NCBI GenBank assembly: GCA_018241125.1
Contig: JAFEEL010000046.1
Span: forward strand, 1 to 52,487
Length of the DNA stretch: 52,487 nt
Reading direction: 5' to 3'
DNA from: Pseudomonadota bacterium
Lineage (GTDB): Bacteria > Pseudomonadota > Gammaproteobacteria > Xanthomonadales > Xanthomonadaceae
The notes beneath the pieces were generated by a model, which was not told where the DNA came from, searched no databases, and saw only the letters and a program-made list of their open reading frames with translations. The position numbers and the translations under genes are program-made. Shown here piece by piece: positions 25,494 to 34,417 of this stretch; position 1 is the first letter of the stretch, and every line of letters begins with the position of its first letter.

Positions 25494-26402
25494 ATGAACG
25501 CCGTCCCCGCGTTTGCCACTTCGTGCGAGGACCTCGACCGCGACGCGTTCGTGCGCGGCGTCGAGCAGCACGCCGTGGTGCTGGCCCAATACCAGTGCGG
25601 CAGTGCCAGTCGCGCGCGCGCGGCGGTGCTGCTGGCCAAGGCGCAGTTCCACCAACGCGCCACCGACGCAGCCGACACGTGGCCAGCCCTCTACTGGCGT
25701 TGCGTCATGGCACAACCGGCACTGCGCACCCGCGTGGGCCGCGACAAGCGCAACCCGGTTTCCCTGCTCGACGCCGGCCCGCGCGCGGCGTTGCTGTTGC
25801 GGTTCGTGGCGCGACTGGAGCCCGAGCAAGGCGCCAGTGCGCTGGAAGTGTCGCCCGAAGCTTACCGGCACGCCCTGTTTCGCGCCACGCAAACGCTGGC
25901 CGACAACGGCATCGACGAATCGTGGATGCGTGCCTTGCGCGACCGCCTGCAAGCCGAAGCGCGGCCACCACACGACGATCCACAAGACATCGTTGTCGTC
26001 GCACCTTCGACACGCACGCCGCCGGCGTGGCTGCGCCCGACGCTGATGGGTGCGCTGGCGTTGCTGGTCGGACTGGGCATCGTGAGTTTCTTCTGGGTGC
26101 CCTCGTTCCTGCGCCCGAAACCGCTGGCTCTCGGGCAGTTCGAAACCCTCGCCGAGCAAAAACCGGCGGAAGTCATGCCGGCGATCACCAACCTGCTCGC
26201 CGGCGGCGATTTCGCGCTGCTGGCCGATCCACAGGGCGCCGCCCTCGCGCGCGACCTCGATTTGTATTCGTGGTACGCCGCCAGCGCCGACACGCCCGCA
26301 GCGCCGGCCAGTGGCTCCAATACGCTGCCTGAGACGACGATGCCCGAGACCGCCGGCCCCGACGTGGACGCCGACTCCAGCGGGGCCGACCATGCGCCGT
26401 GA
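25494..26402 (+). CDS. Membrane protein with sigma-factor-like N-terminus
   Basis: 302 residues from ATG 25494. The N-terminal ~180 residues are helical (CEDLDRDAFVRGVEQH; ALEVSPEAYRHALFRATQTL) and loosely resemble the end of an ECF sigma factor, where VSPEAYRxAL-type segments occur. One transmembrane helix lies near 187-206 (LMGALALLVGLGIVSFFWV), then an acidic, Pro/Ala-rich tail. It overlaps the DUF3106 gene by 11 bp, so the two act together. In related bacteria DUF3106 genes often sit beside sigma-type genes. The function is unknown; regulation or envelope signalling is an inference. Confidence 0.65.
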   Translation: MNAVPAFATSCEDLDRDAFVRGVEQHAVVLAQYQCGSASRARAAVLLAKAQFHQRATDAADTWPALYWRCVMAQPALRTRVGRDKRNPVSLLDAGPRAALLLRFVARLEPEQGASALEVSPEAYRHALFRATQTLADNGIDESWMRALRDRLQAEARPPHDDPQDIVVVAPSTRTPPAWLRPTLMGALALLVGLGIVSFFWVPSFLRPKPLALGQFETLAEQKPAEVMPAITNLLAGGDFALLADPQGAALARDLDLYSWYAASADTPAAPASGSNTLPETTMPETAGPDVDADSSGADHAP

Positions 26403-27075
26403 GTTCGTGCTCGCGCTGGGCATGTGCGCCGCGACGCTGCTGGCCGTCGCACCCGGCGGTGCCTTGGCCGACGGCGCGGACTGGGGCGCTATCGAGCCGG
26501 CCACGCAGACGCTGCTTGCACCACTGCGCGATGGCTGGGGCAACCTGTCGCCCGGTGACCGCCAGCACCTGCTCGCCAATGCACGGCACTGGCAAACGCT
26601 GAGCAAGACCGAGCAACAGGCGTTGCTGCAACGGCAGAGCCAATGGCTGGCGTTGCCACCGACCGCACGGGCGCAGCAACGGGCGCGCTACGCGGCGTGG
26701 GAAAAACTCACGCCCGACGAGCAGGCGCGCGTGCGCGCGGCCGCCGCGCGCTTCGCGGCGCTGCCCGGCCCGCAACAAGGCGCCCTGCGCGCGCGGTTTT
26801 CCGCACAAGCGCCCGATTGGCAGTCGTCGTGGTTGCTCGGGCCGGCCGTGGGCGTCTGGCTCGATCAGGCCGGGACATGGTTTTCCTACGTCCCCGACGG
26901 CGAGCGCAGCGCCACCTTGCGCATGCTCGAAGACCTTCCCGCACCGGCGCGCGCGCAGTTGTTCACCGTGTCGCGCCGCCTCGGTGCAGCGCAGCGCGAG
27001 CAGTTGCGCAAGAACCTGCTCGCCGCCGCGCCAGCGCAACGGGCGGCGTTGATCGCCAACCAGTTGATGCAGTAA
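26392..27075 (+). CDS. DUF3106 domain exported protein
   Basis: 227 residues. The signal peptide (FVLALGMCAATLLAVAPGGALA) is followed by repeated helical motifs rich in Gln/Ala/Arg (LLAPLRDGWGNLSPGDRQHLLANA; LSKTEQQALLQRQSQW; LTPDEQARVRAAAARF), typical of DUF3106. It probably works in the periplasm, but the family has no firm role. It overlaps the upstream membrane-protein gene. An upstream ATG at 26311 would disrupt the signal peptide and is rejected. Confidence 0.8.
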   Translation: MRREFVLALGMCAATLLAVAPGGALADGADWGAIEPATQTLLAPLRDGWGNLSPGDRQHLLANARHWQTLSKTEQQALLQRQSQWLALPPTARAQQRARYAAWEKLTPDEQARVRAAAARFAALPGPQQGALRARFSAQAPDWQSSWLLGPAVGVWLDQAGTWFSYVPDGERSATLRMLEDLPAPARAQLFTVSRRLGAAQREQLRKNLLAAAPAQRAALIANQLMQ

Positions 27076-27139
27076 TCGGCGTGACCGATCGCGCACGCCG
27101 GGCGCAGGATTTGCCGTATGCGCAGGATGAGTCGTACCC

Positions 27140-27228
27140 GCAGGATGGGTCGAGCGTAGCGAGACCCATCAGCCTGAGCGAACTGTATGGTGTCGATGGG
27201 TCGATCTGCGATCGACCCATCCTGCGGT
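27140..27228. repeat. GATGGGTC palindromic repeat pair
   Basis: Hairpin A: GATGGGTC (27144-27151) with GACCCATC (27163-27170). Hairpin B: GATGGGTCGAT (27195-27205), 5-nt loop, ATCGACCCATC (27211-27221). They lie between convergent genes and may serve as a bidirectional terminator; they belong to a dispersed REP-like type. Confidence 0.7.
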
Positions 27229-27247
27229 CATCTGTTGGCCCTGCGAG

Positions 27248-27553
27248 TCAAAGCGATAGCGGCGCGAGTATCCGTCGTTGCGCACGCAGGCCGTCGCCAA
27301 ATCGCGCCAAGCCGTCGCCACGCATGCGCGCGGCGTGCTCGCGCAGGTAGTCGTCCAGTGCCGTGCGGTCGCGCAAGCGGTAGCGCACGCACCAGCCGCG
27401 CTCGCCGGGCGATTCGTCGCACAGCGCTTCCAGTGCTGCATCCTCGAACCCGGGCAACGCCAGCATGTCGGCGACGTGCGCGCGCAACCACGCCAGGTAT
27501 TCGTCGCCGCGCGATGCCGGTACCTGCACGGTTACTTCATAGATCACAGCCAT
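27248..27553 (-). CDS. DUF4286 family protein
   Basis: 101 residues. MAVIYEVTVQV, YLAWLRAHVADMLALPGF and YRLRDRTALDDYLREHAARMR match the DUF4286 ferredoxin-like family. It starts inside the end of the DUF3667 gene (10-bp overlap), so it is translated from the same message. No catalytic motif is visible and its role is unknown. Confidence 0.8.
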   Translation of the reverse strand: MAVIYEVTVQVPASRGDEYLAWLRAHVADMLALPGFEDAALEALCDESPGERGWCVRYRLRDRTALDDYLREHAARMRGDGLARFGDGLRAQRRILAPLSL

Positions 27554-28815
27554 ACCAGTTTCACCATGAAAGTCACCAGCACGCCGATCGACAATAGCAG
27601 CAGGTAGCAGGTGCCCACGAGGCCGAACTTGCACGTGGTCATGAACCAGCCTTGTGAGTAGACGCGCTTTTGCATCAACCACAAGTACACCGGCATCCAC
27701 AGCACGATCGCCGCCTGCGCCCACCCGAGCGCCACGCGCGCCACCCCGGGCGCGGCCAGATTGCCCAAACCATTGAGCAGCACCGCCAGCAGCAAGGCCA
27801 TGCACAAGAAGGCATGGCTGTGCAGGGCGACGATGAAATGCTCCATGTACAAGCGCCGCTTGAACGGGTAGCACAGCTTGAGCAACAGCGCGAACAGCGG
27901 CAGCAACACGAACAATGTGGATGGCAATGCGCTCATCCAGGCATCGAACAACAATCGGGGGTCGCGTTTGATGCGGTTGAGATTGCCCTGCGCGCGGCCG
28001 ATCATGTCGTTGAGCCAGCCGTTGGCGAACCTCGGCAGCCACTGGACGCGCAGCGGGTTGGTGCGCGCGTCCCAGGGCTTGTCGTCAGCGCCGAAGGTCA
28101 GACGTTCGATGTGCACCGGCGGCGGCTTGCCGTGCGCAGCGGCATCGGTGATCTCGGTGATGCGCCGCTCGGCACGGCGTCGGATCGCGGCCTGCTCGGT
28201 GGCCACGTCGCGCGCGGCCGCGTCGGCACCGGCCGGAAGCGCCTTGAGGTGCGCGCTGGCCTGCTGCAACTTGTCCAAGGCCGTGTCGCGGGCGCGTTCG
28301 ACCGCCGGCACGGTCATCGCGACATCGATGTCGTTGTCGTTGGACTGGAACACCGGCGTGTTGCTGGCATCGAACGACCACTGCGCGACGAAAAACGCCA
28401 GCACCGCGAAGAAGAAGAACAAGCGCACCGGGCTGACGTAGCGCACGCGGCGACCGGCGAAGTATTCGCAGGTCAGAAACCCCGGACGCAGCAACAACGG
28501 CGCGAGCGTGCGCGTCAGTCGGGTGTCGATCTGCAACACCGTGTCGGCGAAATCGCCGACGATGCTGGAGAAGTGCCGCACCAAGCCGTGGTCGGGCTGG
28601 CCGCAGCGGTAGCAATGCGGGCCGAACAGCAGCGCATCGCAATTGCCGCAGCGCGCGCCGGTGGGTGCTGGCAGGGCGTCGGTGCCGGTTGCGACCAGCG
28701 CAGTGTCAACGTCGCTGCCCGGTTGCGCGGAAGGCGCGGGCGCATCCGTGGCGACCACCAGCGTGGGCGCGCTGGGTGATTGTTCGGCGGACGGCGCGCT
28801 GGGATCGGTGGGCAT
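27544..28815 (-). CDS. DUF3667 family membrane protein
   Basis: 423 residues. A Pro/Ala-rich N-terminal tail is followed by a four-cysteine zinc ribbon (CGNCDALLFGPHCYRCGQ, about 57-74), a hallmark of DUF3667. Then come HGLVRHFSSIVGDFADTVLQID, a first membrane helix (VRLFFFFAVLAFFVAQW), a ~170-residue loop, and four C-terminal helices. No enzyme motif seen; function unknown. Overlaps the DUF4286 gene and is divergent from the MATE gene (26 bp between). Confidence 0.8.
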   Translation of the reverse strand: MPTDPSAPSAEQSPSAPTLVVATDAPAPSAQPGSDVDTALVATGTDALPAPTGARCGNCDALLFGPHCYRCGQPDHGLVRHFSSIVGDFADTVLQIDTRLTRTLAPLLLRPGFLTCEYFAGRRVRYVSPVRLFFFFAVLAFFVAQWSFDASNTPVFQSNDNDIDVAMTVPAVERARDTALDKLQQASAHLKALPAGADAAARDVATEQAAIRRRAERRITEITDAAAHGKPPPVHIERLTFGADDKPWDARTNPLRVQWLPRFANGWLNDMIGRAQGNLNRIKRDPRLLFDAWMSALPSTLFVLLPLFALLLKLCYPFKRRLYMEHFIVALHSHAFLCMALLLAVLLNGLGNLAAPGVARVALGWAQAAIVLWMPVYLWLMQKRVYSQGWFMTTCKFGLVGTCYLLLLSIGVLVTFMVKLVWL

Positions 28816-28841
28816 GCCGCGTCGGGCCTTGACCGGCTAGG

Positions 28842-30260
28842 ATGCGCGGATTGTCGATGTTTTCCGCCGCGATGTCGCCTCCCGAACCCTCCCTGCAGCG
28901 CCTCGTTCGCGAGATGCACACCACTGCCGCGCTCGCCGCACCGCTGGTGCTGGGGCAAGTGTCGGCGGTGGCGATGAGCCTGATCGATACCATTCTGGCC
29001 GGCCACCACGGCGCGCTGACTCTGGCCGGGGTGGCGGTGGGCGGGGCGATCTGGACGATCGTGCTGATGGTGCTGGTTGGGGTGCTGATGGCGGTACCGC
29101 CGTCGGTGGCGCAATGCAACGGCGGCGGGCGACGCGAGCGCATCGGCTCGTTGTTCCGGCAGGCGCTGTGGCTGGCGCTGGCGCTGGGCATCGGTTTGCT
29201 GGTGGTGGCGCTCGATGGGCAGTGGCTGCTGGCGGCGATGCAGGTGGCACCGGAAGTGCGCCCGGTGGCGATGGACTTCATCGGCGCCATTGCCTGGGGC
29301 GCGCCGGCGTTCGCGCTGTATCTGGTGTGCCGCTCGCTCAGCGAAGGGCTGGCGTGGACGTGGCCGACGATGGCCTTCGGCGTGTTGGGCATCGTGCTGC
29401 TGCTACCGCTGGGCTACGCGTTGATGTTCGGCGCCTTCGGCCTGCCGGCGCTGGGCGCGGCCGGGCTGGGTTATGCGTCGGCGCTGACGATGTGGGTGCA
29501 GTTGCTGGGTATTGCCATCTATCTGGCGCGTGCGCCGCGTTTTGCCGATCTGCGTCTGTTCGCGCAGTTCGAACCGCCGCGCTGGGCGCCGATCCGCGAA
29601 CTGCTGCGCATCGGCCTGCCGATGGGCTTTTCGGTGCTGATGGAAGGCGGCTTGTTCGTGGCCACCTTGCTGCTGATCGGACACATGGGCGCGGTGCCGG
29701 TGGCTGCGCACCAGATCGCCATCAACATCGCCAGCCTGTGCTTCATGGTGCCGCTGGGCGTGGGCATGGCCACCACCGTGCGCGTGGGCCACGCCGCCGG
29801 CGCCGGCAGTCATTCGCAGTTGCGCTGGGCCGCGCTGGCTGGCTACGCCATCGTGCTCATCACGCAGACCGCTTCGGCATTGCTGATGGTGTGCGCCCGC
29901 CATCCCATCGTCGCCCTGTACACCGACGATCCGGCGATCGCCGCCTTGGCGGCGACCTTGCTGCTGTACGCCGCCGCGTTCCAGTATCCAGACGGCATCC
30001 AGGCGCATTCGGCCGGCGCCCTGCGCGGCCTGAAGGACACCCGCGCGCCGATGTGGATCACCGCCTGCGCATACTGGTTTCTGGGCATGCCGCTGGGTTG
30101 GTGGCTGGGCGTGCACCGCGGCGGCGGCGCGCCGGGGATGTGGATCGGGCTGATCGCCGGCTTGGTCGCGGCGGCCGCGCTGCTGGCGGTGCGCTTCGTC
30201 CACCTGGTCCGCCATGACCACCGGCTGATGGCCGCAGTGGCGCGATCGGCTAGCATGTAG
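28842..30260 (+). CDS. MATE family multidrug efflux protein (NorM/MdtK type)
   Basis: 472 residues with about 12 membrane helices in two MatE repeats (LAAPLVLGQVSAVAMSLIDTILAG; LLRIGLPMGFSVLMEGGLF). This family exports cationic drugs and dyes using Na+ or H+ gradients. VAAHQIAINIASLCFMVPLG and GALRGLKDTRAP are typical of the NorM branch. ATG 28842 has AGG directly upstream; ATG 28857 or 28872 are possible. Substrate unknown. Confidence 0.9.
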   Translation: MRGLSMFSAAMSPPEPSLQRLVREMHTTAALAAPLVLGQVSAVAMSLIDTILAGHHGALTLAGVAVGGAIWTIVLMVLVGVLMAVPPSVAQCNGGGRRERIGSLFRQALWLALALGIGLLVVALDGQWLLAAMQVAPEVRPVAMDFIGAIAWGAPAFALYLVCRSLSEGLAWTWPTMAFGVLGIVLLLPLGYALMFGAFGLPALGAAGLGYASALTMWVQLLGIAIYLARAPRFADLRLFAQFEPPRWAPIRELLRIGLPMGFSVLMEGGLFVATLLLIGHMGAVPVAAHQIAINIASLCFMVPLGVGMATTVRVGHAAGAGSHSQLRWAALAGYAIVLITQTASALLMVCARHPIVALYTDDPAIAALAATLLLYAAAFQYPDGIQAHSAGALRGLKDTRAPMWITACAYWFLGMPLGWWLGVHRGGGAPGMWIGLIAGLVAAAALLAVRFVHLVRHDHRLMAAVARSASM

Positions 30261-30305
30261 CGCGGCGGCGGCGCCTGGCTGCCCACGAGTTTTCCGGAGA
30301 ATGTG

Positions 30306-32171
30306 ATGGTCGAGCAACAAAAGCCCAGCCTGATCTACCGCTTCGTGCGCGGCATCTGGCGCAGCGTGAATTTCTTGCGCTTGCTGGCGATGAATCTGCT
30401 GTTTTTGCTGATCGTGTTCGTGATTGGCGCGGTGGTGTTGAGCGAACGCCCCGAGTTGCGCCAGCACACCGCGCTGGTGATCGCCCCGGAAGCCAAGCTG
30501 GTCGAGCAATACAGCGCTGGCGCCGGCGCGATGGCGGTGCGCCGCGCCTTCGGGCAGGCCGGCAAGGAAGTGCAACTGCGCGACCTGCTGCGCGCGCTGG
30601 ATGCGGCGCGCACCGACAAGCGCATCGAGCGGGTGGTGATCCGTCCGGACTTGATCCAGGCCGGCGGCGGGCTGGCGCAGTTGCGCGAGGTCGCCACTGC
30701 GTTGCGGCAGGTGCGCGATTCGGGCAAGGAAGTGATCGCCTACGCCGACAACCTCGATCAAAAATCCTACCTGCTGGCCGCGCAGGCCAACACCATCTAC
30801 CTCAACCCCACCGGCAGCTTGACGATGCAAGGGTTGGCCAACTACCGGCTGTATTACCGCGAAGGCTTGCAGGACAAACTCGGCGTGGACGTGCAACTGT
30901 TCCGCGTGGGCACCTACAAGTCCGCCGCCGAGCCCTACATCCTCGATGCCGCCTCGCCCGATGCCAAGCAGGCCGACCTGTACTGGATGTCCGACCTGTG
31001 GCAGCGCTATCTGGTCGACGTGGGCAAAGCACGCGGCATCGACCCGGCAAAACTCGCAGCCGACATCGACGACCTACCCGATGGCCTGAAGGCCGCCGAT
31101 GGCGACATGGCCAAGTGGGCACTCAACGAGCATCTGGTCGATGCGCTCAAGACCGGCGACGAGGTCGAGGACATCCTCGAAAAGAAGGGTGTCGTCGATG
31201 ATCAGCTGCACAGCTTCCGGCAGATCGATCTGGACGCTTATCTGGCGCGCATCGGCAACACCGACGGCCCGCTCGGTGCCGACGCGGTCGCGGTGGTGGT
31301 GGCCTCCGGCGAGATCAGCCCCGGTCGCCAGCCGCCGGGCAGCATCGGTGGCCAGTCCACCGCCGAGTTGATCGCGCAGGCGCGCAACGACGAGCACACC
31401 AAGGCGCTGGTGCTGCGGGTGGACTCGCCCGGAGGCGAGATGTTTGCCTCCGAACAGATCCGCCGCGAGGTCGAGTTGACCCGCAATGCCGGCATTCCGG
31501 TGGTGGTGTCGATGGGCAACGTGGCCGCCTCGGGTGGCTATTGGATCTCGATGAATGCCAACCGCATCTATGCCGACCCGTCCACCATCACCGGCTCGAT
31601 CGGCATGTACGCGCTGGCGATGAACGCCCCGCGCGTGCTCGACAAGCTCGGCGTGCACTCCGACGGCGTGGGCACCACCCGCTGGGCCGGTGCGGGCGAT
31701 CCCACGCGGCCGCTGGATCCGGCTTTCGGACAGATCGTCCAGACCAGCATCGACCACGGCTACGCGCAGTTCGTGGGCAAGGTCGCGCGCGCGCGCGATC
31801 GCACCCCGCAGCAGATCGACGCGATCGCGCAAGGCCGCGTGTGGTCGGGCGCGCAGGCCAAGCAGCGCGGCCTGATCGACGACTTCGGCGGACTGCGCGA
31901 TGCCATCGCCGGCGCCGCCGAACTGGCGCACCTGTCCAAGGGTAAGTACCGCGTGAGCTACGTCGAAAAACCGATGACCGCACTCGAGCATTTCTTCGCC
32001 GGCTTCGACGACTCCAGTTCACGCGCGCACGCCCTGCTGGCCGCCAGCGGACTGGGCACACTGGTGCTGCCCGAGAAAGCGCAAGACCAGATCGTGCATG
32101 ATCTGGACTGGCTCGGCGCGGCGCGCAACCAGCCCTTCGCCATCGAAGCCCATTGCATGTGCGGGTTGTAA
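30306..32171 (+). CDS. sppA: Signal peptide peptidase SppA, 67K type
   Basis: 621 residues in two homologous halves with an N-terminal membrane anchor (LAMNLLFLLIVFVIGAVVL). It degrades cleaved signal peptides from the outer face of the inner membrane. The nucleophile is S409 in NVAASGGYW. The general-base lysine K153 lies in the first half in DQKSYLLAA, as in E. coli SppA. ATG 30306 is preferred over the adjacent GTG 30303 because GGAGA (30296-30300) is then 5 bp away. Confidence 0.95.
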   Translation: MVEQQKPSLIYRFVRGIWRSVNFLRLLAMNLLFLLIVFVIGAVVLSERPELRQHTALVIAPEAKLVEQYSAGAGAMAVRRAFGQAGKEVQLRDLLRALDAARTDKRIERVVIRPDLIQAGGGLAQLREVATALRQVRDSGKEVIAYADNLDQKSYLLAAQANTIYLNPTGSLTMQGLANYRLYYREGLQDKLGVDVQLFRVGTYKSAAEPYILDAASPDAKQADLYWMSDLWQRYLVDVGKARGIDPAKLAADIDDLPDGLKAADGDMAKWALNEHLVDALKTGDEVEDILEKKGVVDDQLHSFRQIDLDAYLARIGNTDGPLGADAVAVVVASGEISPGRQPPGSIGGQSTAELIAQARNDEHTKALVLRVDSPGGEMFASEQIRREVELTRNAGIPVVVSMGNVAASGGYWISMNANRIYADPSTITGSIGMYALAMNAPRVLDKLGVHSDGVGTTRWAGAGDPTRPLDPAFGQIVQTSIDHGYAQFVGKVARARDRTPQQIDAIAQGRVWSGAQAKQRGLIDDFGGLRDAIAGAAELAHLSKGKYRVSYVEKPMTALEHFFAGFDDSSSRAHALLAASGLGTLVLPEKAQDQIVHDLDWLGAARNQPFAIEAHCMCGL

Positions 32172-32252
32172 TCGGCGGCCGGCAGCGGCCCACCAACCGG
32201 ATCTTCGGGTTGGGCGAATGCGAAGCCGCGATGGCGCGCGTCCTGTTGGCTG

Positions 32253-32279
32253 AATATATTGCTTGTCGTGCAATATATT
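32253..32279 (+). promoter_or_regulatory. Operator candidate of the TumE/TumA operon
   Basis: A perfect 10-bp inverted repeat AATATATTGC-N7-GCAATATATT ends 4 bp before the tumE start. It is AT-rich and overlaps the probable -10 region, as expected for autoregulation by the antitoxin. Confidence 0.75.
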
Positions 32280-32283
32280 GCGT

Positions 32284-32580
32284 ATGATGCCATGCGTGGC
32301 GAACGCGATCCGCATCATCGACTCGAAGGCCATGCTGGGCCGCTGGATCGTCCAGCGCACGGTGTGGGTGTTGCCGGCAGCCAGCGCTGAGCGGTCGCAT
32401 GGCCTGAAGTACCGCTTGTATTGCGGCAATGCGTCGCGCTGTCTGGTGCGCTACGACAACGAAGCGGGCAAGGGCGACCATCGGCACTACGGGCGACGCG
32501 AGGAACCCTATGCCTTCACGACCCTCGAAGCCTTGCTCGAGGATTTTCAGGTCGATGTGAACCGATTGACGAACGAGTGA
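32284..32580 (+). CDS. tumE: TumE family toxin (DUF6516)
   Basis: 98 residues. The core VVRYDN-type strand (RCLVRYDNEAGKGDHRHYG) with the GKGDHRH motif, then EEPYAFTTLEALLEDF, is diagnostic of TumE-type toxins. ATG 32284 or 32287 (MM) is used; an upstream TTG lies within the operator. It is followed after 3 bp by the HTH antitoxin gene. TumE proteins are toxins of type II systems; the precise target is not settled. Confidence 0.85.
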   Translation: MMPCVANAIRIIDSKAMLGRWIVQRTVWVLPAASAERSHGLKYRLYCGNASRCLVRYDNEAGKGDHRHYGRREEPYAFTTLEALLEDFQVDVNRLTNE

Positions 32581-32583
32581 GCC

Positions 32584-32943
32584 ATGAAAGCCATCATCGA
32601 AATCGCCAGCAATGCCGACATGCACCGTCGCGCCGTCGCCGCAGCGCGTGCGCTGGCTGCCGGCAAGGCGAATGCCAGCGAATGCCGCATCGGTTTTCCG
32701 GATGCGGCGCAAATGTTCGCCGAACTCACCGCCGAGCGCCTGCGAACGCTCGAAACCCTGCGTCGTGAAGGCGCGCAGTCCATCTACGCCTTGGCCAAGC
32801 GACTGGGGCGCAACTACAGCAATGTCCATCGGGACGTGCAGCGCTTGATGGCGCTCGGTCTGGTCGAACGCGACGCGGCGGGCGTGCGGGCACCGTTCGA
32901 CGAACTGGAGATCCATGTGCCGCTGGGAGTTCGCGCAGCCTGA
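32584..32943 (+). CDS. tumA: TumA family HTH antitoxin
   Basis: 119 residues with a C-terminal winged helix-turn-helix (SIYALAKRLGRNYSNVHRDVQRLMALGLVER, about 67-97). The N-terminal part (AECRIGF-type segment, FAELTAERLRTLETL) likely binds the toxin. It lies 3 bp after tumE in an operon and is expected to repress the operon at the palindrome 32253-32279. Confidence 0.82.
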   Translation: MKAIIEIASNADMHRRAVAAARALAAGKANASECRIGFPDAAQMFAELTAERLRTLETLRREGAQSIYALAKRLGRNYSNVHRDVQRLMALGLVERDAAGVRAPFDELEIHVPLGVRAA

Positions 32944-33012
32944 GCGCTCCGCGCGATCCGTGCGCAGTCGTGTGGCACTGATCGCAAGCCATCACCGCGC
33001 CCGGCAGTGTCG

Positions 33013-33288
33013 CTACGGCGGCGACGACGCCGAACTGGCACCCGACCCGGCCCCTTCGGCCGCGTTGAGCTGCGCGTTTTGATTCTCGAACGATTTTTCC
33101 ACCGTGCCCTCCACGCCCTTGGCCTTGTTGATCGGCTTCTGGATGGTGTCGCGCAACTGCGTGTTTTCCGAAGTCGCGGCTGGCTGCGTGGCCGCGTCGG
33201 CAGCGGGCGACGCCGGTGGCGCGGAGTGGCTGCACGCGGCGAGCAGCGCGAATGCCGACAACGGCAGCAGGGCAATCATGCGTAGCAT
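33013..33288 (-). CDS. Small lipoprotein
   Basis: 91 residues. A signal peptide with lipobox LAAC (C19) is followed by a Pro/Ala-rich spacer, a short amphipathic helix (LRDTIQKPINKAKGVEGTVEKSF, longest quoted here in parts) and a Gly/Ser tail. No family recognised. Probably anchored in the envelope. Convergent with tumA and divergent from the SDR gene. Confidence 0.7.
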   Translation of the reverse strand: MLRMIALLPLSAFALLAACSHSAPPASPAADAATQPAATSENTQLRDTIQKPINKAKGVEGTVEKSFENQNAQLNAAEGAGSGASSASSPP

Positions 33289-33350
33289 GGTGGTGTCTCC
33301 GACGCGGGGCCTGCGGCTATGCTAGCGCAGGCGCAACGACGAGGTAGCCG

Positions 33351-34127
33351 ATGACCCCCACCCGCTGGCGACTGGACGGACAAACCGCGCTGGTGACCGG
33401 TGCCAGCGCCGGCATCGGGCAGGCGGTGGCGCGCGAGCTGCTCGGCTTCGGTGCCGATGTGCTACTGGTGGCGCGCGATGGCGATCATCTGGAGTCGGTG
33501 CGCGCCGAGTGCGAGGACGATTTCCCCGATCGCGTGGTGCGTGCGTTCGCTGGCGATCTGGCGGATGAGGAGGCGCGACGCGAGTTGTTCGACTGGATCG
33601 AGGATCTGGATTGCGGCTTGAACATTCTGGTCAACAACGCCGGCACCAACCAGCGCAAGCCGACCATGGATTACGCCGACGCCGAGTGGCGGGCGCTGTT
33701 CGAGTTGAACCTGTTCGCGGCCTTCGAGTTGTGTCGCTACGGCTATCCGCTGTTGAGCAAGCACGCGGCCTCGAGCATCGTCAACATCGGCAGCGTGTCG
33801 GGCGCGACCCACGTGCGCACCGGCTCGCCCTATGGCATGACCAAGGCCGCGTTGCACCAGTTGACCAGGAACCTGGCCTGCGAATGGGCCGGCGATGGCG
33901 TGCGCGTGAACGCGGTGGCACCGTGGTACATCCGCACGCGGCGCACCTCGCCGGCGCTGGCCGACCCGGAGTATTACGACGAGGTGATCGCACGCACGCC
34001 GCTGGAGCGCATCGGCGAGCCGGAGGAAGTGGCTGCGGCGGTCGCCTTCCTGTGCCTGCCGGCGGCCAGCTACATCACCGGGCAGTGCCTCGCGGTGGAC
34101 GGCGGATTCTTGCAGTACGGGTTTTGA
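33351..34127 (+). CDS. Short-chain dehydrogenase/reductase
   Basis: 258 residues. The NAD(P)-binding TGASAGIG is at 18-25, and NNAG is present. The catalytic triad is Ser (NIGSVSGA), Tyr and Lys in YGMTKAAL. The classical SDR C-terminal end reads [20 protein letters not shown]. Closest in style to tropinone-reductase-like SDRs ([18 protein letters not shown]). Substrate unknown. Translated alone; the 3' side is a REP and heptamer region. Confidence 0.9.
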   Translation: MTPTRWRLDGQTALVTGASAGIGQAVARELLGFGADVLLVARDGDHLESVRAECEDDFPDRVVRAFAGDLADEEARRELFDWIEDLDCGLNILVNNAGTNQRKPTMDYADAEWRALFELNLFAAFELCRYGYPLLSKHAASSIVNIGSVSGATHVRTGSPYGMTKAALHQLTRNLACEWAGDGVRVNAVAPWYIRTRRTSPALADPEYYDEVIARTPLERIGEPEEVAAAVAFLCLPAASYITGQCLAVDGGFLQYGF

Positions 34128-34165
34128 GCTTGCGGGTGCGAATCCCGCGCCCCGAGTCGTGACGT

Positions 34166-34263
34166 AACCCCTCCCCCGCGTGCGGGGGAGGGTTGGGTGG
34201 GGGGGGGATGGCGTTGCGAAGAGCAGCCCCCATCCCAGCCTTCCCCCGCAAGCGGGGGAAGGA
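34166..34263. repeat. BIME: two REP-like hairpins
   Basis: Hairpin 1 is CCTCCCCCGC-GT-GCGGGGGAGG with flank GTTGGGTGGGG. Hairpin 2 is CCTTCCCCCGC-AA-GCGGGGGAAGG (34239-34262). Same layout as at 13329 and 43229. It lies between convergent genes. Confidence 0.9.
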
Positions 34264-34276
34264 GCCGTTTTGCGGC

Positions 34277-34416
34277 TCCCAATTGCCTCGCCCATCGCCC
34301 CTCGCCCCTCACCCTTCGCCGCCTCACCCCTCGTCCCTCGCCCCTCGCTCCTCGTCCCGAGTCCCGAGTCCCGAGTCCCGAGTCCCGAGTCCCGAGTCCC
34401 GAGTCCCGAGTCCCGC
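34277..34416 (-). repeat. Heptanucleotide array (GTCCCGA)n with degenerate upstream units
   Basis: Degenerate CGCCCCT/CACCCTT 7-mers are followed by eight perfect copies of GTCCCGA plus a partial ninth (34354-34415). The array ends 2 bp before the stop codon of the minus-strand DUF4124 gene, so on its sense strand it is G-rich (GGGACTC). Confidence 0.92.
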
Positions 34417-34417
34417 G

